Assembly: GCF_013112245.1 (NCBI RefSeq)
Contig: NZ_WVRN01000001.1
Span: 2,112,501-2,176,500 of the forward strand
DNA: 64,000 bases
Source: Ruegeria sp. HKCCD4315
GTDB lineage: Bacteria; Pseudomonadota; Alphaproteobacteria; Rhodobacterales; Rhodobacteraceae
Reading direction: 5' to 3'
Shown here in pieces: positions 1 to 7,944 of this stretch. How positions within the stretch are numbered: the stretch's first letter is position 1; each line of letters starts with the position of its first letter. The notes under the pieces are model-generated. The model did not search any database and was not told where the DNA came from. It saw only the letters and a list, made by a program, of their open reading frames with translations. The position numbers were made by a program, and so were the translations under genes.

Positions 1-697
1 CACCAATGATCACAGCCTCAAAGGCATAGATCAGGCGCGCTGGGCCGATATTGGGGTCAAAATTCGCCCGCATGCCCAGATAAAGCGCTGCCAAGGTCAC
101 CACGAGCATTGCGATGGCTGTAGCGCTGGCGAAAATACGTTCTGGGCGGATACCCATCAAACCCGCCGTCACCGCATCATCCGAGGTCGCGCGAAACGCG
201 CGGCCCAACTCCGTGCGGTAGAAAAGTTGGTTCAGACTGACGATCACAAGGATCGCCGAGGCAAAGGTCAGCAGCGGCAGCACGCCGAGGTTCAGCCCGC
301 CCATCTGAACGGACGCCGTTGCGATTTCACCCGCAGGCAGACGTTGGCTATCCGCCGAGAACCCTTCGAGTAATGCGTTCTGCAAGACGACCGACAAACC
401 GAACGTCACGAGCAAGGGCGGCAGGATATCAGGCCCCAGCACGCGGTTCAGCACATGTCTCTGCAAGGCCCAGCCCACGCCAAACATAATCGGCGCGGCT
501 ATGATCGCGGCCAGAAACGGAGAAAGACCAAGCAACGAAACCAGCAGAAGGATCAGATAGGCGGCAAAGACAATCAGATCGCCATGGGCCAAGTTGACCA
601 ATCGCATGATCCCGAACACGAGGCTCAGGCCTGCCGCAAACAGCGCGTAGAGCCCGCCCAACAGAACGCCTTGAATGATGGTGTCGATCCAGATCAT
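1..697 (-). CDS. livH: Branched-chain amino acid-type ABC transporter permease, LivH family (partial, C-terminus beyond window)
   Basis: Inner-membrane permease of a HAAT-type importer. The reverse-strand reading frame opens with MIWIDTIIQGVLLGGLYALF and runs without a stop to the window edge, so only the N-terminal ~232 residues are present. The text is strongly hydrophobic, with the GIMRLVNLAHGD stretch typical of LivH and several membrane segments. The ATG at 697 overlaps the stop of the upstream livF by four bases (ATGA), so the two are translationally coupled. A LivM partner would be expected further left. Family is clear; substrate is not shown by the permease. Confidence 0.9.
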   Translation of the reverse strand, partial: MIWIDTIIQGVLLGGLYALFAAGLSLVFGIMRLVNLAHGDLIVFAAYLILLLVSLLGLSPFLAAIIAAPIMFGVGWALQRHVLNRVLGPDILPPLLVTFGLSVVLQNALLEGFSADSQRLPAGEIATASVQMGGLNLGVLPLLTFASAILVIVSLNQLFYRTELGRAFRATSDDAVTAGLMGIRPERIFASATAIAMLVVTLAALYLGMRANFDPNIGPARLIYAFEAVIIG

Positions 698-1404
698 GCG
701 GCGGCTCCTCCGAAATAGGCATCGTGAATGGCCTCGCGGCTGAGCGTGTCTGCGGTGCCTTCCAGCGTGACGCGACCCTCCATCATGCAGTAGACGCGGT
801 CTGCGACTTTCATCGCCTGGCCAATGTCCTGCTCCACCACGATCAGGCTAGCTCCGGCCTCCTGAATGCGAGGGACGGCATCGTAGATGTCCTTGATGAC
901 CACGGGTGCCAGACCAAGGCTAATCTCGTCACAGAGCAGAACGCGCGGGTTGCTGATCAGGGCGCGGCCTATGGCTACCATCTGCTGTTGCCCACCAGAA
1001 AGGGCTGTGCCCGGGTGGTTTCGACGCTCTTTCAGGATCGGGAACAGGTCGTAGATTGTTTGCAGGGACCAATGGCCCGATACCTTTCGGCCATAGGTGC
1101 CTATCAGTAGGTTTTCCTCGACACTTAGGGAAGGAAACAGCCGACGCCCCTCGGGCACCATTGCCACTCCGCGTGCCATGATCTCATCTGAGGTCAGATC
1201 GCCGATGGGCTGGCCGTCAAAACGCACCTGATCAGACCCGTTGGTCAGAACCCCCGAAATCGAGCGCATGAGGGTCGATTTCCCGGCCCCGTTTGCGCCG
1301 ATGATGGCGACGGTTTCACCTTCGTTCAGGTGGACGTCCACACCGTACAGGGCTTGGAAGTCTCCGTAATGGGCGGTCAGCGCGTGGGTTTCCAGCAGGC
1401 TCAT
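694..1404 (-). CDS. livF: Branched-chain amino acid-type ABC transporter ATP-binding protein LivF
   Basis: Cytoplasmic ATPase of 236 residues, the usual LivF length. Walker A is GANGAGKST (about residues 36-44), the ABC signature is LSGGQQQMV, Walker B is VLLCDEIS, and the switch histidine position reads VVEQD as is common in LivF. The N-terminus MSLLETHALTAHYG matches the family start. It overlaps livG upstream by an ATGA and livH downstream by an ATGA, so livG-livF-livH form one coupled unit on the minus strand behind the binding protein and maleylacetate reductase. Confidence 0.94.
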   Translation of the reverse strand: MSLLETHALTAHYGDFQALYGVDVHLNEGETVAIIGANGAGKSTLMRSISGVLTNGSDQVRFDGQPIGDLTSDEIMARGVAMVPEGRRLFPSLSVEENLLIGTYGRKVSGHWSLQTIYDLFPILKERRNHPGTALSGGQQQMVAIGRALISNPRVLLCDEISLGLAPVVIKDIYDAVPRIQEAGASLIVVEQDIGQAMKVADRVYCMMEGRVTLEGTADTLSREAIHDAYFGGAAA

Positions 1405-2123
1405 CAGACTTCGATCCCCAGATAGATTTCTTTGACTTCCCGGCTGTTCATGATCTCGTCCGGATCGCCCAGACCGATGACCTTGCCGAAATCCAGAACC
1501 AGCAGCCGTTCAACGACTGAGGTGAGCGCATGCAGGACATGTTCGATCCAGATGATCGTGACGCCACTGCTATGCAGCCCTTTGATCGTGTTGATCAGCG
1601 CGGTGCATTCTGCGTCGGTCAAACCCCCGGCGATTTCGTCCAGCAGCAGCAGCTTAGGATTGGTTGCCATCGCACGGGCCAACTCCAACCGCTTGCGTTG
1701 CAACAGCCGCAATCCACCGGCCGTGTCATTGGCCACATCCAACAATTCCGTTTGCTCAAGAATGCGGGCGCAATCCTGTTCAACCTCGTGTTCGGATTTG
1801 CTCTGCCCGTGCGTCGCGGCCACCAGCAGGTTTTCGAACACTGTCAGATGATCAAACGGCTGAGGGATCTGGAACGAGCGCCCTATACCTGACAGGCAGC
1901 GTTGCATGGGGGGCACGCGGGTCACATCCGTCCCGTCAAAATGGATCGATCCCGCGTCAGAAGTCAGATTGCCCGTTATCAGGTTGAACAACGTGGACTT
2001 GCCCGCGCCATTCGGACCAATGATCCCAAGGGCCTGCCCCTGCGAGACATCAAAACTGACATCGTCAGTGACAGTGAGCGCACCGAAGCTTTTTGAGACG
2101 TTTTTGAGCGAAAGAATGGTCAT
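1404..2123 (-). CDS. livG: Branched-chain amino acid-type ABC transporter ATP-binding protein LivG
   Basis: Second ATPase of the importer, 239 residues. Walker A GPNGAGKST lies near residues 36-44, followed by the LivG-typical GIGRSFQIPQPFDHLTVFENLLV region, a signature read as GGLRLLQRKRLELARA, and Walker B LLLLDEIAGG. The signature departs from LSGGQ, which is common in LivG proteins. The gene starts ATG at 2123 with AGGAA upstream. It follows the substrate-binding protein after 49 bases that hold a strong stem-loop. LivF and LivG would work as a heterodimer on the LivH/LivM permease. Confidence 0.94.
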   Translation of the reverse strand: MTILSLKNVSKSFGALTVTDDVSFDVSQGQALGIIGPNGAGKSTLFNLITGNLTSDAGSIHFDGTDVTRVPPMQRCLSGIGRSFQIPQPFDHLTVFENLLVAATHGQSKSEHEVEQDCARILEQTELLDVANDTAGGLRLLQRKRLELARAMATNPKLLLLDEIAGGLTDAECTALINTIKGLHSSGVTIIWIEHVLHALTSVVERLLVLDFGKVIGLGDPDEIMNSREVKEIYLGIEV

Positions 2124-2134
2124 ACCGGAGTTCC

Positions 2135-2157
2135 TGCCCCGGAAAAGATCCGGGGCA
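2135..2157 (-). promoter_or_regulatory. Intercistronic stem-loop between binding-protein gene and livG
   Basis: TGCCCCGG and its exact complement CCGGGGCA form an 8-bp GC-rich stem around a 7-base loop, 15 bases after the binding-protein stop and 12 bases before livG. There is no U-run on the minus strand, so it is more likely an mRNA 3'-end stabiliser or partial attenuator that keeps the binding protein in excess than a full terminator. Similar hairpins sit after the two other binding-protein genes of ABC operons in this window. Confidence 0.6.
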
Positions 2158-2172
2158 CTGGTTTCGTTGCGA

Positions 2173-3447
2173 TCAGGAGATTTCTTCCATCACACCTGCG
2201 GTCGGGATTTCGGGTGCCGAGGAGTTGTCGACGATCACGAGGTCATAGCTGCCATTGTCGAGTAGCCGCCATTGCCCCCCGACCAAGGGTGTTTTCGCAA
2301 CGTTCTGCGCGGCGAAGGGCGGTAGGCCCGCACCATCAAAGGCGATCCGGCCAACGATCGAGTCCAGCTGCGTAGCTGCGATGGCTTCGGCGACCGCATC
2401 GCCATCACCCGCGTCATCAACGCGGCCCATGACATTTGCTGCCATTTCGAACAGCGCATGCACAAAGCCGATGGGTTGGGTCCACTGACGGTTGGTGGCG
2501 GCCATGTATCCTTGCGCCAGTTCAGCTGAGCTTGCGCCGGTCAGCGATGACGAGAACGGATGGGTGGGGGACCACCAAACTTCAGAGCTCAGGTTGTTGC
2601 CTGCGTCGCCCAATGCCTCGACCGCTTGCGGGAACAAGATGGCCTTGCCGATACTCGCGGCTTTCGGGGTGAAACCTTGCTGCTTGGCTTGGCTCCAGAA
2701 TGTGGTGAAGTCAGGCGGGATCGGAACGCCGGTTACGATTTCAACATTCGCCTGCCGGAACGCGTTGATCTGGGCGGAGAAATCGTCAGTCAGGTTCTGG
2801 TACCGCCCGGGATCCGTCAGCGTATAACCCAACTCTGAGAGAACAGGTGGGAAACCTACATTCGGGTCGCCCCAGGCATTGCCATCACCGTCATTTGGGA
2901 ACAGAGCGCCGACTTGTTTGTTGGTCTCCAACTGGTTCCACATTGCCGTGAAGACCGAGATCACGTCCTCAAGACCCCAGAAAAAGTGATAAGCGTAATA
3001 GAACGGCTCCCAACTGGCTGGATCACCGGGATTGCCCTGCTGGCCAATGAACCATGGCTGCCACGGGGCAACGGTCGAAATGCAGGGCACTTCCTCGGCC
3101 TCACAGGTCGAGGCAACCGGGTTGGTGGTTTCGGGTGTCGAGGCAACCAACATGAGGTCGATCTCATCGTCCACGATCAGCTCGCCCGCGACATCTGCGG
3201 CGCGGTTCGGGTTCGACTGACTGTCCTTAACGATGACCTCAAAATTCGCACCGGCCTCGGACGCGGCGAAGTTTTCCAAAATGTACCTGTCTGCCTCAGA
3301 GAACGCAGCCAAAGGCCCTGATTGTGGGCTAACGTAGCCTAGTTTGATCTTTGCGCCCTGAGCGATAGCGGGCGCGGCGAGCGTGCCGGCGGCCAGCCCG
3401 AGGCCGGTTGCAGCGCTGGATTGCAGCAATTTGCGACGTGTGATCAT
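2173..3447 (-). CDS. ABC transporter periplasmic substrate-binding protein (LivK/HAAT family)
   Basis: A 424-residue periplasmic binding protein. The N-terminus MITRRKLLQSSAATGLGLAA followed by APAIAQGA is a twin-arginine-like signal with an AxA cleavage site. The mature start IKLGYVSPQSGPLAAFSEAD is the Peripla_BP_6 opening. I chose ATG 3447 because AGGGAGGGA lies directly upstream and the signal peptide begins there; the frame is open 55 codons further up without sense. It sits 25 bases after the maleylacetate reductase and directly before livGFH. Family members bind branched-chain amino acids, amides or aromatic acids. The neighbouring maleylacetate reductase favours an aromatic-type ligand, but this is inference. 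Confidence 0.9.
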   Translation of the reverse strand: MITRRKLLQSSAATGLGLAAGTLAAPAIAQGAKIKLGYVSPQSGPLAAFSEADRYILENFAASEAGANFEVIVKDSQSNPNRAADVAGELIVDDEIDLMLVASTPETTNPVASTCEAEEVPCISTVAPWQPWFIGQQGNPGDPASWEPFYYAYHFFWGLEDVISVFTAMWNQLETNKQVGALFPNDGDGNAWGDPNVGFPPVLSELGYTLTDPGRYQNLTDDFSAQINAFRQANVEIVTGVPIPPDFTTFWSQAKQQGFTPKAASIGKAILFPQAVEALGDAGNNLSSEVWWSPTHPFSSSLTGASSAELAQGYMAATNRQWTQPIGFVHALFEMAANVMGRVDDAGDGDAVAEAIAATQLDSIVGRIAFDGAGLPPFAAQNVAKTPLVGGQWRLLDNGSYDLVIVDNSSAPEIPTAGVMEEIS

Positions 3448-3472
3448 GTGTCCCTCCCTTGACACGGTGAAC

Positions 3473-4534
3473 TCAAACGCCTGGGGCGTTTCCTGCCCAA
3501 GCATTTTGAAGCAGCGCCCGCAGTCCATCAGCAGTGACCGGCTGCGGGTTCCAATACGGGTTCTTGAGTGCGATTTCTGTGGCGCGGTCCAGATCGGCCT
3601 CAGACAGGCCAAAGTCTTTTAGAGCCATCGGTGCGCCCATGGATTTGGAAAAATTCCAAAGCGCCTGACCGGGCTCGGAGCCTCCAAGAATGTCCGACAC
3701 AGGCGTCAACAGGCCCGGTACACCCGCCGCGTTGTAGGCGATGGCATGGGGCAGAATGACTGCGTGGGTTTCCGCGTGTGGCAGATTGAAGGACCCGCCC
3801 AGCGTATGGCAAAGCTTGTGATGCAACGCCATTCCGACCAGACCAAGCACCGTACCGCAGGCCCATGCGCCACGCTGCGTTTCTTCTCTGGCTTTCAGGT
3901 CGTCGGGGCTTGCCACAACGGTCGGCAGGCCCTCCGCAAACGCTTTAAGGCCATCGATAGCCAATTCCGTGGTCTGATCCGTACGATCCTTGGCATAAAG
4001 CGCCTCAGTTGCATGAGCCATTGCGTTCAAGGCGCTGGTCACGGTCATTGCGGGTGGCAATGACGCCACAAGTTCGGGATCGTACAGAATGACCCGCGGC
4101 AGAACCTTTAGGTCTGTAAGGGTGGTTTTGATGCCATCCTCAGTCTGACCCAGGATCGGAGTAGCCTCGCTGCCGGCATATGTGGTCGGGATGGCGATTT
4201 GTGGCAAACCGGTCCGAAGAGCAATCGCTTTGCCTAAGCCAATCGTCGAACCTCCACCGATAGAAACAATGCTATCGGCTTTGACTGACAACGCGTGTTC
4301 AACCGCTTCTTCGGTCACGTCGACAGGTGTGTGCATCGTTGCCCGGGTGAAGACGCCTGCCGCTCGATCCCCAACAGATGTTGCAAGCTCCATTGCCATA
4401 TCGACTTGCTGAGGCGTCGACAGGATCAGCGCCTTGTTCGATCCCAGCTCCGCCAGCTCCGCGCAGATGTCGTTGCGCAAACCTGCGCCGAACCGGACTT
4501 TCTGGCCATTGATGCTGGTAGTGCTGAGAGCCAT
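3473..4534 (-). CDS. Maleylacetate reductase (iron-containing alcohol dehydrogenase family)
   Basis: Predicted to reduce maleylacetate to 3-oxoadipate with NAD(P)H, the last step of hydroxyquinol/resorcinol and chlorocatechol routes. The 353-residue frame has the nucleotide-binding SIGGGSTIGLGKAIALRTG segment, the IPTTYAGSEATPI motif, and the HHKLCHTLGGSFNLPHAETHA metal-site region of the family. Start is ATG 4534, reading MALSTTSINGQKVRFGAG, with CAGGAA 10 bases upstream; an upstream in-frame start at 4591 lacks support. It heads the operon with the ABC importer and is divergent from a LysR regulator. No ring-cleavage dioxygenase is visible in the window. Confidence 0.85.
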   Translation of the reverse strand: MALSTTSINGQKVRFGAGLRNDICAELAELGSNKALILSTPQQVDMAMELATSVGDRAAGVFTRATMHTPVDVTEEAVEHALSVKADSIVSIGGGSTIGLGKAIALRTGLPQIAIPTTYAGSEATPILGQTEDGIKTTLTDLKVLPRVILYDPELVASLPPAMTVTSALNAMAHATEALYAKDRTDQTTELAIDGLKAFAEGLPTVVASPDDLKAREETQRGAWACGTVLGLVGMALHHKLCHTLGGSFNLPHAETHAVILPHAIAYNAAGVPGLLTPVSDILGGSEPGQALWNFSKSMGAPMALKDFGLSEADLDRATEIALKNPYWNPQPVTADGLRALLQNAWAGNAPGV

Positions 4535-4610
4535 TGGGCGGGTTCCTGACAAGCGTTGGATTGCGGGTCTGGAGGGAACGCTAGCAGGCAAAGACAGCGC
4601 TCTTGATCGA

Positions 4611-4626
4611 ATTATCGGCTGTTAAT
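4611..4626. promoter_or_regulatory. Candidate LysR binding site in divergent promoter
   Basis: ATTA-N8-TAAT, which contains the T-N11-A signature of LysR boxes, lies between the maleylacetate reductase (starting 4534, minus) and the LysR gene (starting 4640, plus). Position and symmetry fit autoregulation plus activation of the divergent operon. Confidence 0.45.
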
Positions 4627-4639
4627 ATAACTTTGAGGT

Positions 4640-5569
4640 ATGAAGCTTGATCCAAGACATCTCGAGATTCTCGCGGCTATTGTCGAGGCCGGAGGGTTGA
4701 CCGAAGGCGCTGCTTTACTTGGGAAATCTCAACCCAGTGTCTCCAGAAGTGTCTCGTTGTTAGAAGACCGAGTGGGGGAGCCTTTGTTCCTGCCCACCCG
4801 AAGGCCCTTGCAACCAACTGAGCTTGGTCTCGCTTTGGCTCAGGAGGGACAAAGAATTCTGAACGCGGGTCGTCATGCGAGCCGACTGGTCGACGAGCAC
4901 CGTCAAGGCCTTGCTGGTGCGGTTCGGGTTGCGGGCACACCGATCTTCATGGACGGCGTCATCTCGAACGTGATTGCAGAGTTTCAGGCCGAGTACCCCA
5001 ATATTCGGATCGACCAATCCTATGGGTACCCCACTGAACTTTTGTCCCAACTGTCCGCCGAAACTCTGGACCTCGCCATTCTTCCAATGCGCCCGGCTGA
5101 CGTTTCTGATGAGTACGAATTTCGTCAAATTCTGCCTGGTCGAAACGTCATTGCGTGCCGCGTTGGGCATCCATTGGCGCGCAAAAAAGAGGTAAAGCTG
5201 GAAGATATCACCGAGTTTTCCTGGATCGCGCCACCTGCGAACAGCCCGCTGTTTCGTGACTTGAGAAACACGCTGGACGGCATCGGTATGCGAGACTTGA
5301 AAATCAGTTTTACCGGCGGGTCTTTGAGTGCGGTTGTCAACGTTCTGACGGGCTCAGATTCCCTAACCGTTTTGCCTTTTTCTGTAGTCTACATGATGCA
5401 AAAGCAAAAAACTCTGACAGCACTGCCGATAAAAATCGGTGATCCCGACCGACACTTGGGTTGCGTTACGCTAAGCGCCCGAAGCATGCCGGCTTCGTCA
5501 AACCGCGTGCTTGAGTTCATAAAGCAGAAGTTTGAAATGCTTGATCGATTGATTTGTAACGCGGGATGA
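4640..5569 (+). CDS. LysR-family transcriptional regulator
   Basis: A 309-residue LTTR. The N-terminal winged helix-turn-helix reads LEILAAIVEAGGLTEGAALL then GKSQPSVSRSVSLLEDRVGEP (about residues 8-50). The rest is a LysR substrate-binding domain with the LPMRPADVSDEYEFRQIL and SDSLTVLPFSVV stretches. Divergent from the maleylacetate reductase/ABC importer operon with an LTTR-like dyad between them, so it is the likely activator of that operon. The co-inducer is unknown. Confidence 0.9.
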   Translation: MKLDPRHLEILAAIVEAGGLTEGAALLGKSQPSVSRSVSLLEDRVGEPLFLPTRRPLQPTELGLALAQEGQRILNAGRHASRLVDEHRQGLAGAVRVAGTPIFMDGVISNVIAEFQAEYPNIRIDQSYGYPTELLSQLSAETLDLAILPMRPADVSDEYEFRQILPGRNVIACRVGHPLARKKEVKLEDITEFSWIAPPANSPLFRDLRNTLDGIGMRDLKISFTGGSLSAVVNVLTGSDSLTVLPFSVVYMMQKQKTLTALPIKIGDPDRHLGCVTLSARSMPASSNRVLEFIKQKFEMLDRLICNAG

Positions 5570-5709
5570 TCTTTCTGAATGGTCTTGTGTAATAAAACAT
5601 GAGAGATGGGGTGACTATGTGAAGCCCACACGAAGTTTGGGGCGGATGTTGTTCAATGCGTGCAGCCTCAAGGGTCCTTTTGGGTTTGGTGGTCATCTGT
5701 GTGTTTCAA

Positions 5710-6527
5710 GGTGCTGTAAGACGAATTCTAACCAGCCTCAGTTTGACGCTAAAACCGCGTACCTATCTGGAACAAAGTTGACGCCACTCGGTGAGAACAG
5801 CGGTGCGTGTCAGCTTGAAGGTGTCTCGGCTGGCTAGCGTTCTTTCCTTGTTGAAGTTGTTGTCGACAGAGGAGTGGAAGGAGGCGAACTTCTGCAGGCT
5901 TCGCATGCGCCTGAAACGTTGCATGGCGCGTTCGCGCCGTCGGAACGGAAGGTGCGAATTCCCGACGTGGTTGTTGAGCCACCTGTTCGTCCTTTGTTTT
6001 TCGGTAACGCCAAGCAATCTGAGAGCGGCCCGGTACGATGCGAAACGATCCGTGACGACAGTTTCCGCTTTGCCGTGCCGCTTCATCAATTTCTTGTGGA
6101 ATTTCAGTACTGAAGCTGTGTTTCGGCGTTTGGTGACAACGGCTTTCAGTACCTCGCCTTCGTTATAAACAGTCCGCCAAAGATAATGCCGCTTGCCATT
6201 TATCTTCACGAAAACCTTGTCCACGTGCCATTTCCATTTCGAGAACGCGCGCAGTTGCTAAAAACGCTTCCGGCTTATCTAAGCGGCAAACATCGGGCCA
6301 AACCTGTTCCACCAATATCGGACAGTTTCGCGACTCACGTCGATGCCTCGCTCGTGCAACAAATCTACGACACTCCGAGGCGAGAGCGGGAACGGGATGA
6401 ACAGCATCACCGCAAGGCGGATGATCTTGGGACTAGTAAAAAAGTAATTGAAAGAGGTAGGTCTGATCATTGGCAAAAGCTGCGCAACACCCCTGCCCGG
6501 CTCAACCCACGTTCTTGTGACAAGACC
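5710..6527 (-). mobile_element. IS6-family insertion sequence, inactivated copy (818 bp)
   Basis: Left end GGTGCTGTAAGACGAATTC and right end, read on the minus strand, GGTCTTGTCACAAGAACGT are imperfect terminal inverted repeats. Length (818 bp), ends and transposase position match exactly the second copy at 26573-27390, so the two differ only by substitutions. No target duplication is seen: flanks are tgtttcaa on the left and ctccgagg on the right. Transposase carries two stop codons and lacks the catalytic glutamate, so it is dead. It has cut a TetR-like gene on its right side. Confidence 0.88.
5763..6470 (-). pseudogene. IS6-family DDE transposase, nonsense pseudogene
   Basis: Collinear over 235 codons with the intact transposase at 26626-27333. 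Codons 64 and 71 are TAG where the intact copy has GAG (Glu) and CAG (Gln). In addition the catalytic Glu of the DDE triad is changed: the intact copy reads NNRAENSHLP and this copy NNHVGNSHLP. The first two catalytic Asp positions (HVD, VTD) remain. Three independent losses show the gene has been drifting for some time. Confidence 0.9.
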
Positions 6528-6957
6528 CTCCGAGGTTCTATCCGGTCTCGCGAACAGGCAATTTGCTAAAATCGAAGCGGCGAAACAGCCCGATCCAGTA
6601 ATGCACCTAAAGACCTATCTCGATCGATTTCTGGCGTCCAACTTGTCGCTGCCTGATGACGCGCAGCTGACTGTGCGAGCGTTATTGGACGTTCACGCAA
6701 ATGCCAAAGTTTGGCCTATGAAGGCCTATCTGGACAGCTTGAATGAGATCGCCAGCCACACCCCGGTCGGGCAGGAATTAAGTAAAATCAAACTCCACGC
6801 CCGGGTATTTCAACTGATCGGAGCCGTGCGGTATTTTGCCATTTCGATGAACGCGATTGGGGGAATGTACGGATAAACGAATACCGGCGAACTGACGGCT
6901 CGTTTTTCCAAGCAAATCTCAGACACGGTAGACAGCTTGTTCGGGTCGTCACGCTGA
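6528..6957 (+). pseudogene. TetR-family regulator, 3' remnant cut by the IS
   Basis: From the IS right end the plus strand encodes a TetR C-terminal ligand domain with LTVRALLDVHANAKVWPMKAY and the LHARVFQLIGAVRYFAIS stretch. There is no helix-turn-helix. A TAA at 6874-6876 interrupts it after GGMYG, and the same frame then continues with TNTGELTARFSKQISDTV and SLFGSSR to TGA at 6957. The missing N-terminus is not found left of the IS either, so the insertion was accompanied by deletion of the 5' part. Confidence 0.6.
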
Positions 6958-6981
6958 CGAGTGCAGAACGGAAGAGACTGT

Positions 6982-7944
6982 TCAAGGCCTGTCACTTTGC
7001 TTCGTTGGCTGACCGCAGGTAGGACAGTGATCAACCTGTGACATCGTTTCGGTATGCACGCGGTTTCGGATATGATCGGCAGCGCGGCGCGAGAGACCCA
7101 ATTGCTTGCGAACTGCGTCAATTTCTTTCTCATCGGCCTCGCAGATATCGCCGTCTTCCAATGCCTTTCGAAATTCACGTTCCAGGCTGGCCCGTCGGCG
7201 GTGCAATTGGTCGTTCAGGCCACTGGCAATGATCCCTGCAGGCAACGCAGCCATACCGATTCCAATCACCGTGATCGCAGCGCCGAAGATCTTACCGGCA
7301 ACTGTCACGGGCGTCACGTCGCCGTAACCAACGGTCGTCAGCGTTGCCATCGCCCACCACATCGCCGCTGGGATCGAGCCGAATGCCTCCGGTTGCGCCT
7401 CGTGCTCTGCCAGCCAAGCACCGCTGGCCGCAAAGATCAGCATCACCATCAGGATGAAGAAACCCGCAAAGAATGCGCCAGCCTCTTCCTCAAACACAGC
7501 AAGCAGCATGCCGAGTGCAGGCGAGTACCGAGTGAGTTTGAGTAGCCGCAACATACGGAAGGTTCGCAGTAGACGCAGATCAACCGGGAAGATCAAGTAG
7601 AGCAGCGCAGGTAAAATCGCCAGTAAATCGATGATGGCGATCGGGGAGACGGCCCATGCAGCGCGCGTTTTGTAATTTGGGTTTTCAGTGGCGACCCACA
7701 GCCTTGCCGCGTATTCGACCACGAAAACAAACAAAGAAAGACCCTCAAAGAAGTTCAGCGCCAAGCCCCAACGGAAATATATGGAGTCAACCGTTTCCAG
7801 GATAACGGCGGCCACGTTCAGCGTGATTAGGGCAATTAGAGCTATTTCAAGCAACCAGGGACCGGTGGCCGCCCGGTCCGGGCGCTCGAGCCACCAATAG
7901 ACTTTTCTTTTTAGATAGCTTGAACTTGTAAGTGCCTCACTCAT
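6982..7944 (-). CDS. Voltage-gated potassium channel (6-TM, Kv type)
   Basis: A 320-residue inner-membrane channel subunit. Membrane segments S1-S3 are followed by a voltage-sensor S4, DLRLLRTFRMLRLLKL, with a positive residue at every third position. The pore helix and filter read MWWAMATLTTVGYGDVTPVT, containing the K+ selectivity signature TVGYGD. After S6 (AALPAGIIASGLNDQL) comes a charged cytoplasmic tail ending in a CPTCGQ pair. It overlaps the upstream ltrA-like gene by 8 bases, so both are probably co-transcribed. Role would be membrane-potential control; regulation is not shown. Confidence 0.88.
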   Translation of the reverse strand: MSEALTSSSYLKRKVYWWLERPDRAATGPWLLEIALIALITLNVAAVILETVDSIYFRWGLALNFFEGLSLFVFVVEYAARLWVATENPNYKTRAAWAVSPIAIIDLLAILPALLYLIFPVDLRLLRTFRMLRLLKLTRYSPALGMLLAVFEEEAGAFFAGFFILMVMLIFAASGAWLAEHEAQPEAFGSIPAAMWWAMATLTTVGYGDVTPVTVAGKIFGAAITVIGIGMAALPAGIIASGLNDQLHRRRASLEREFRKALEDGDICEADEKEIDAVRKQLGLSRRAADHIRNRVHTETMSQVDHCPTCGQPTKQSDRP

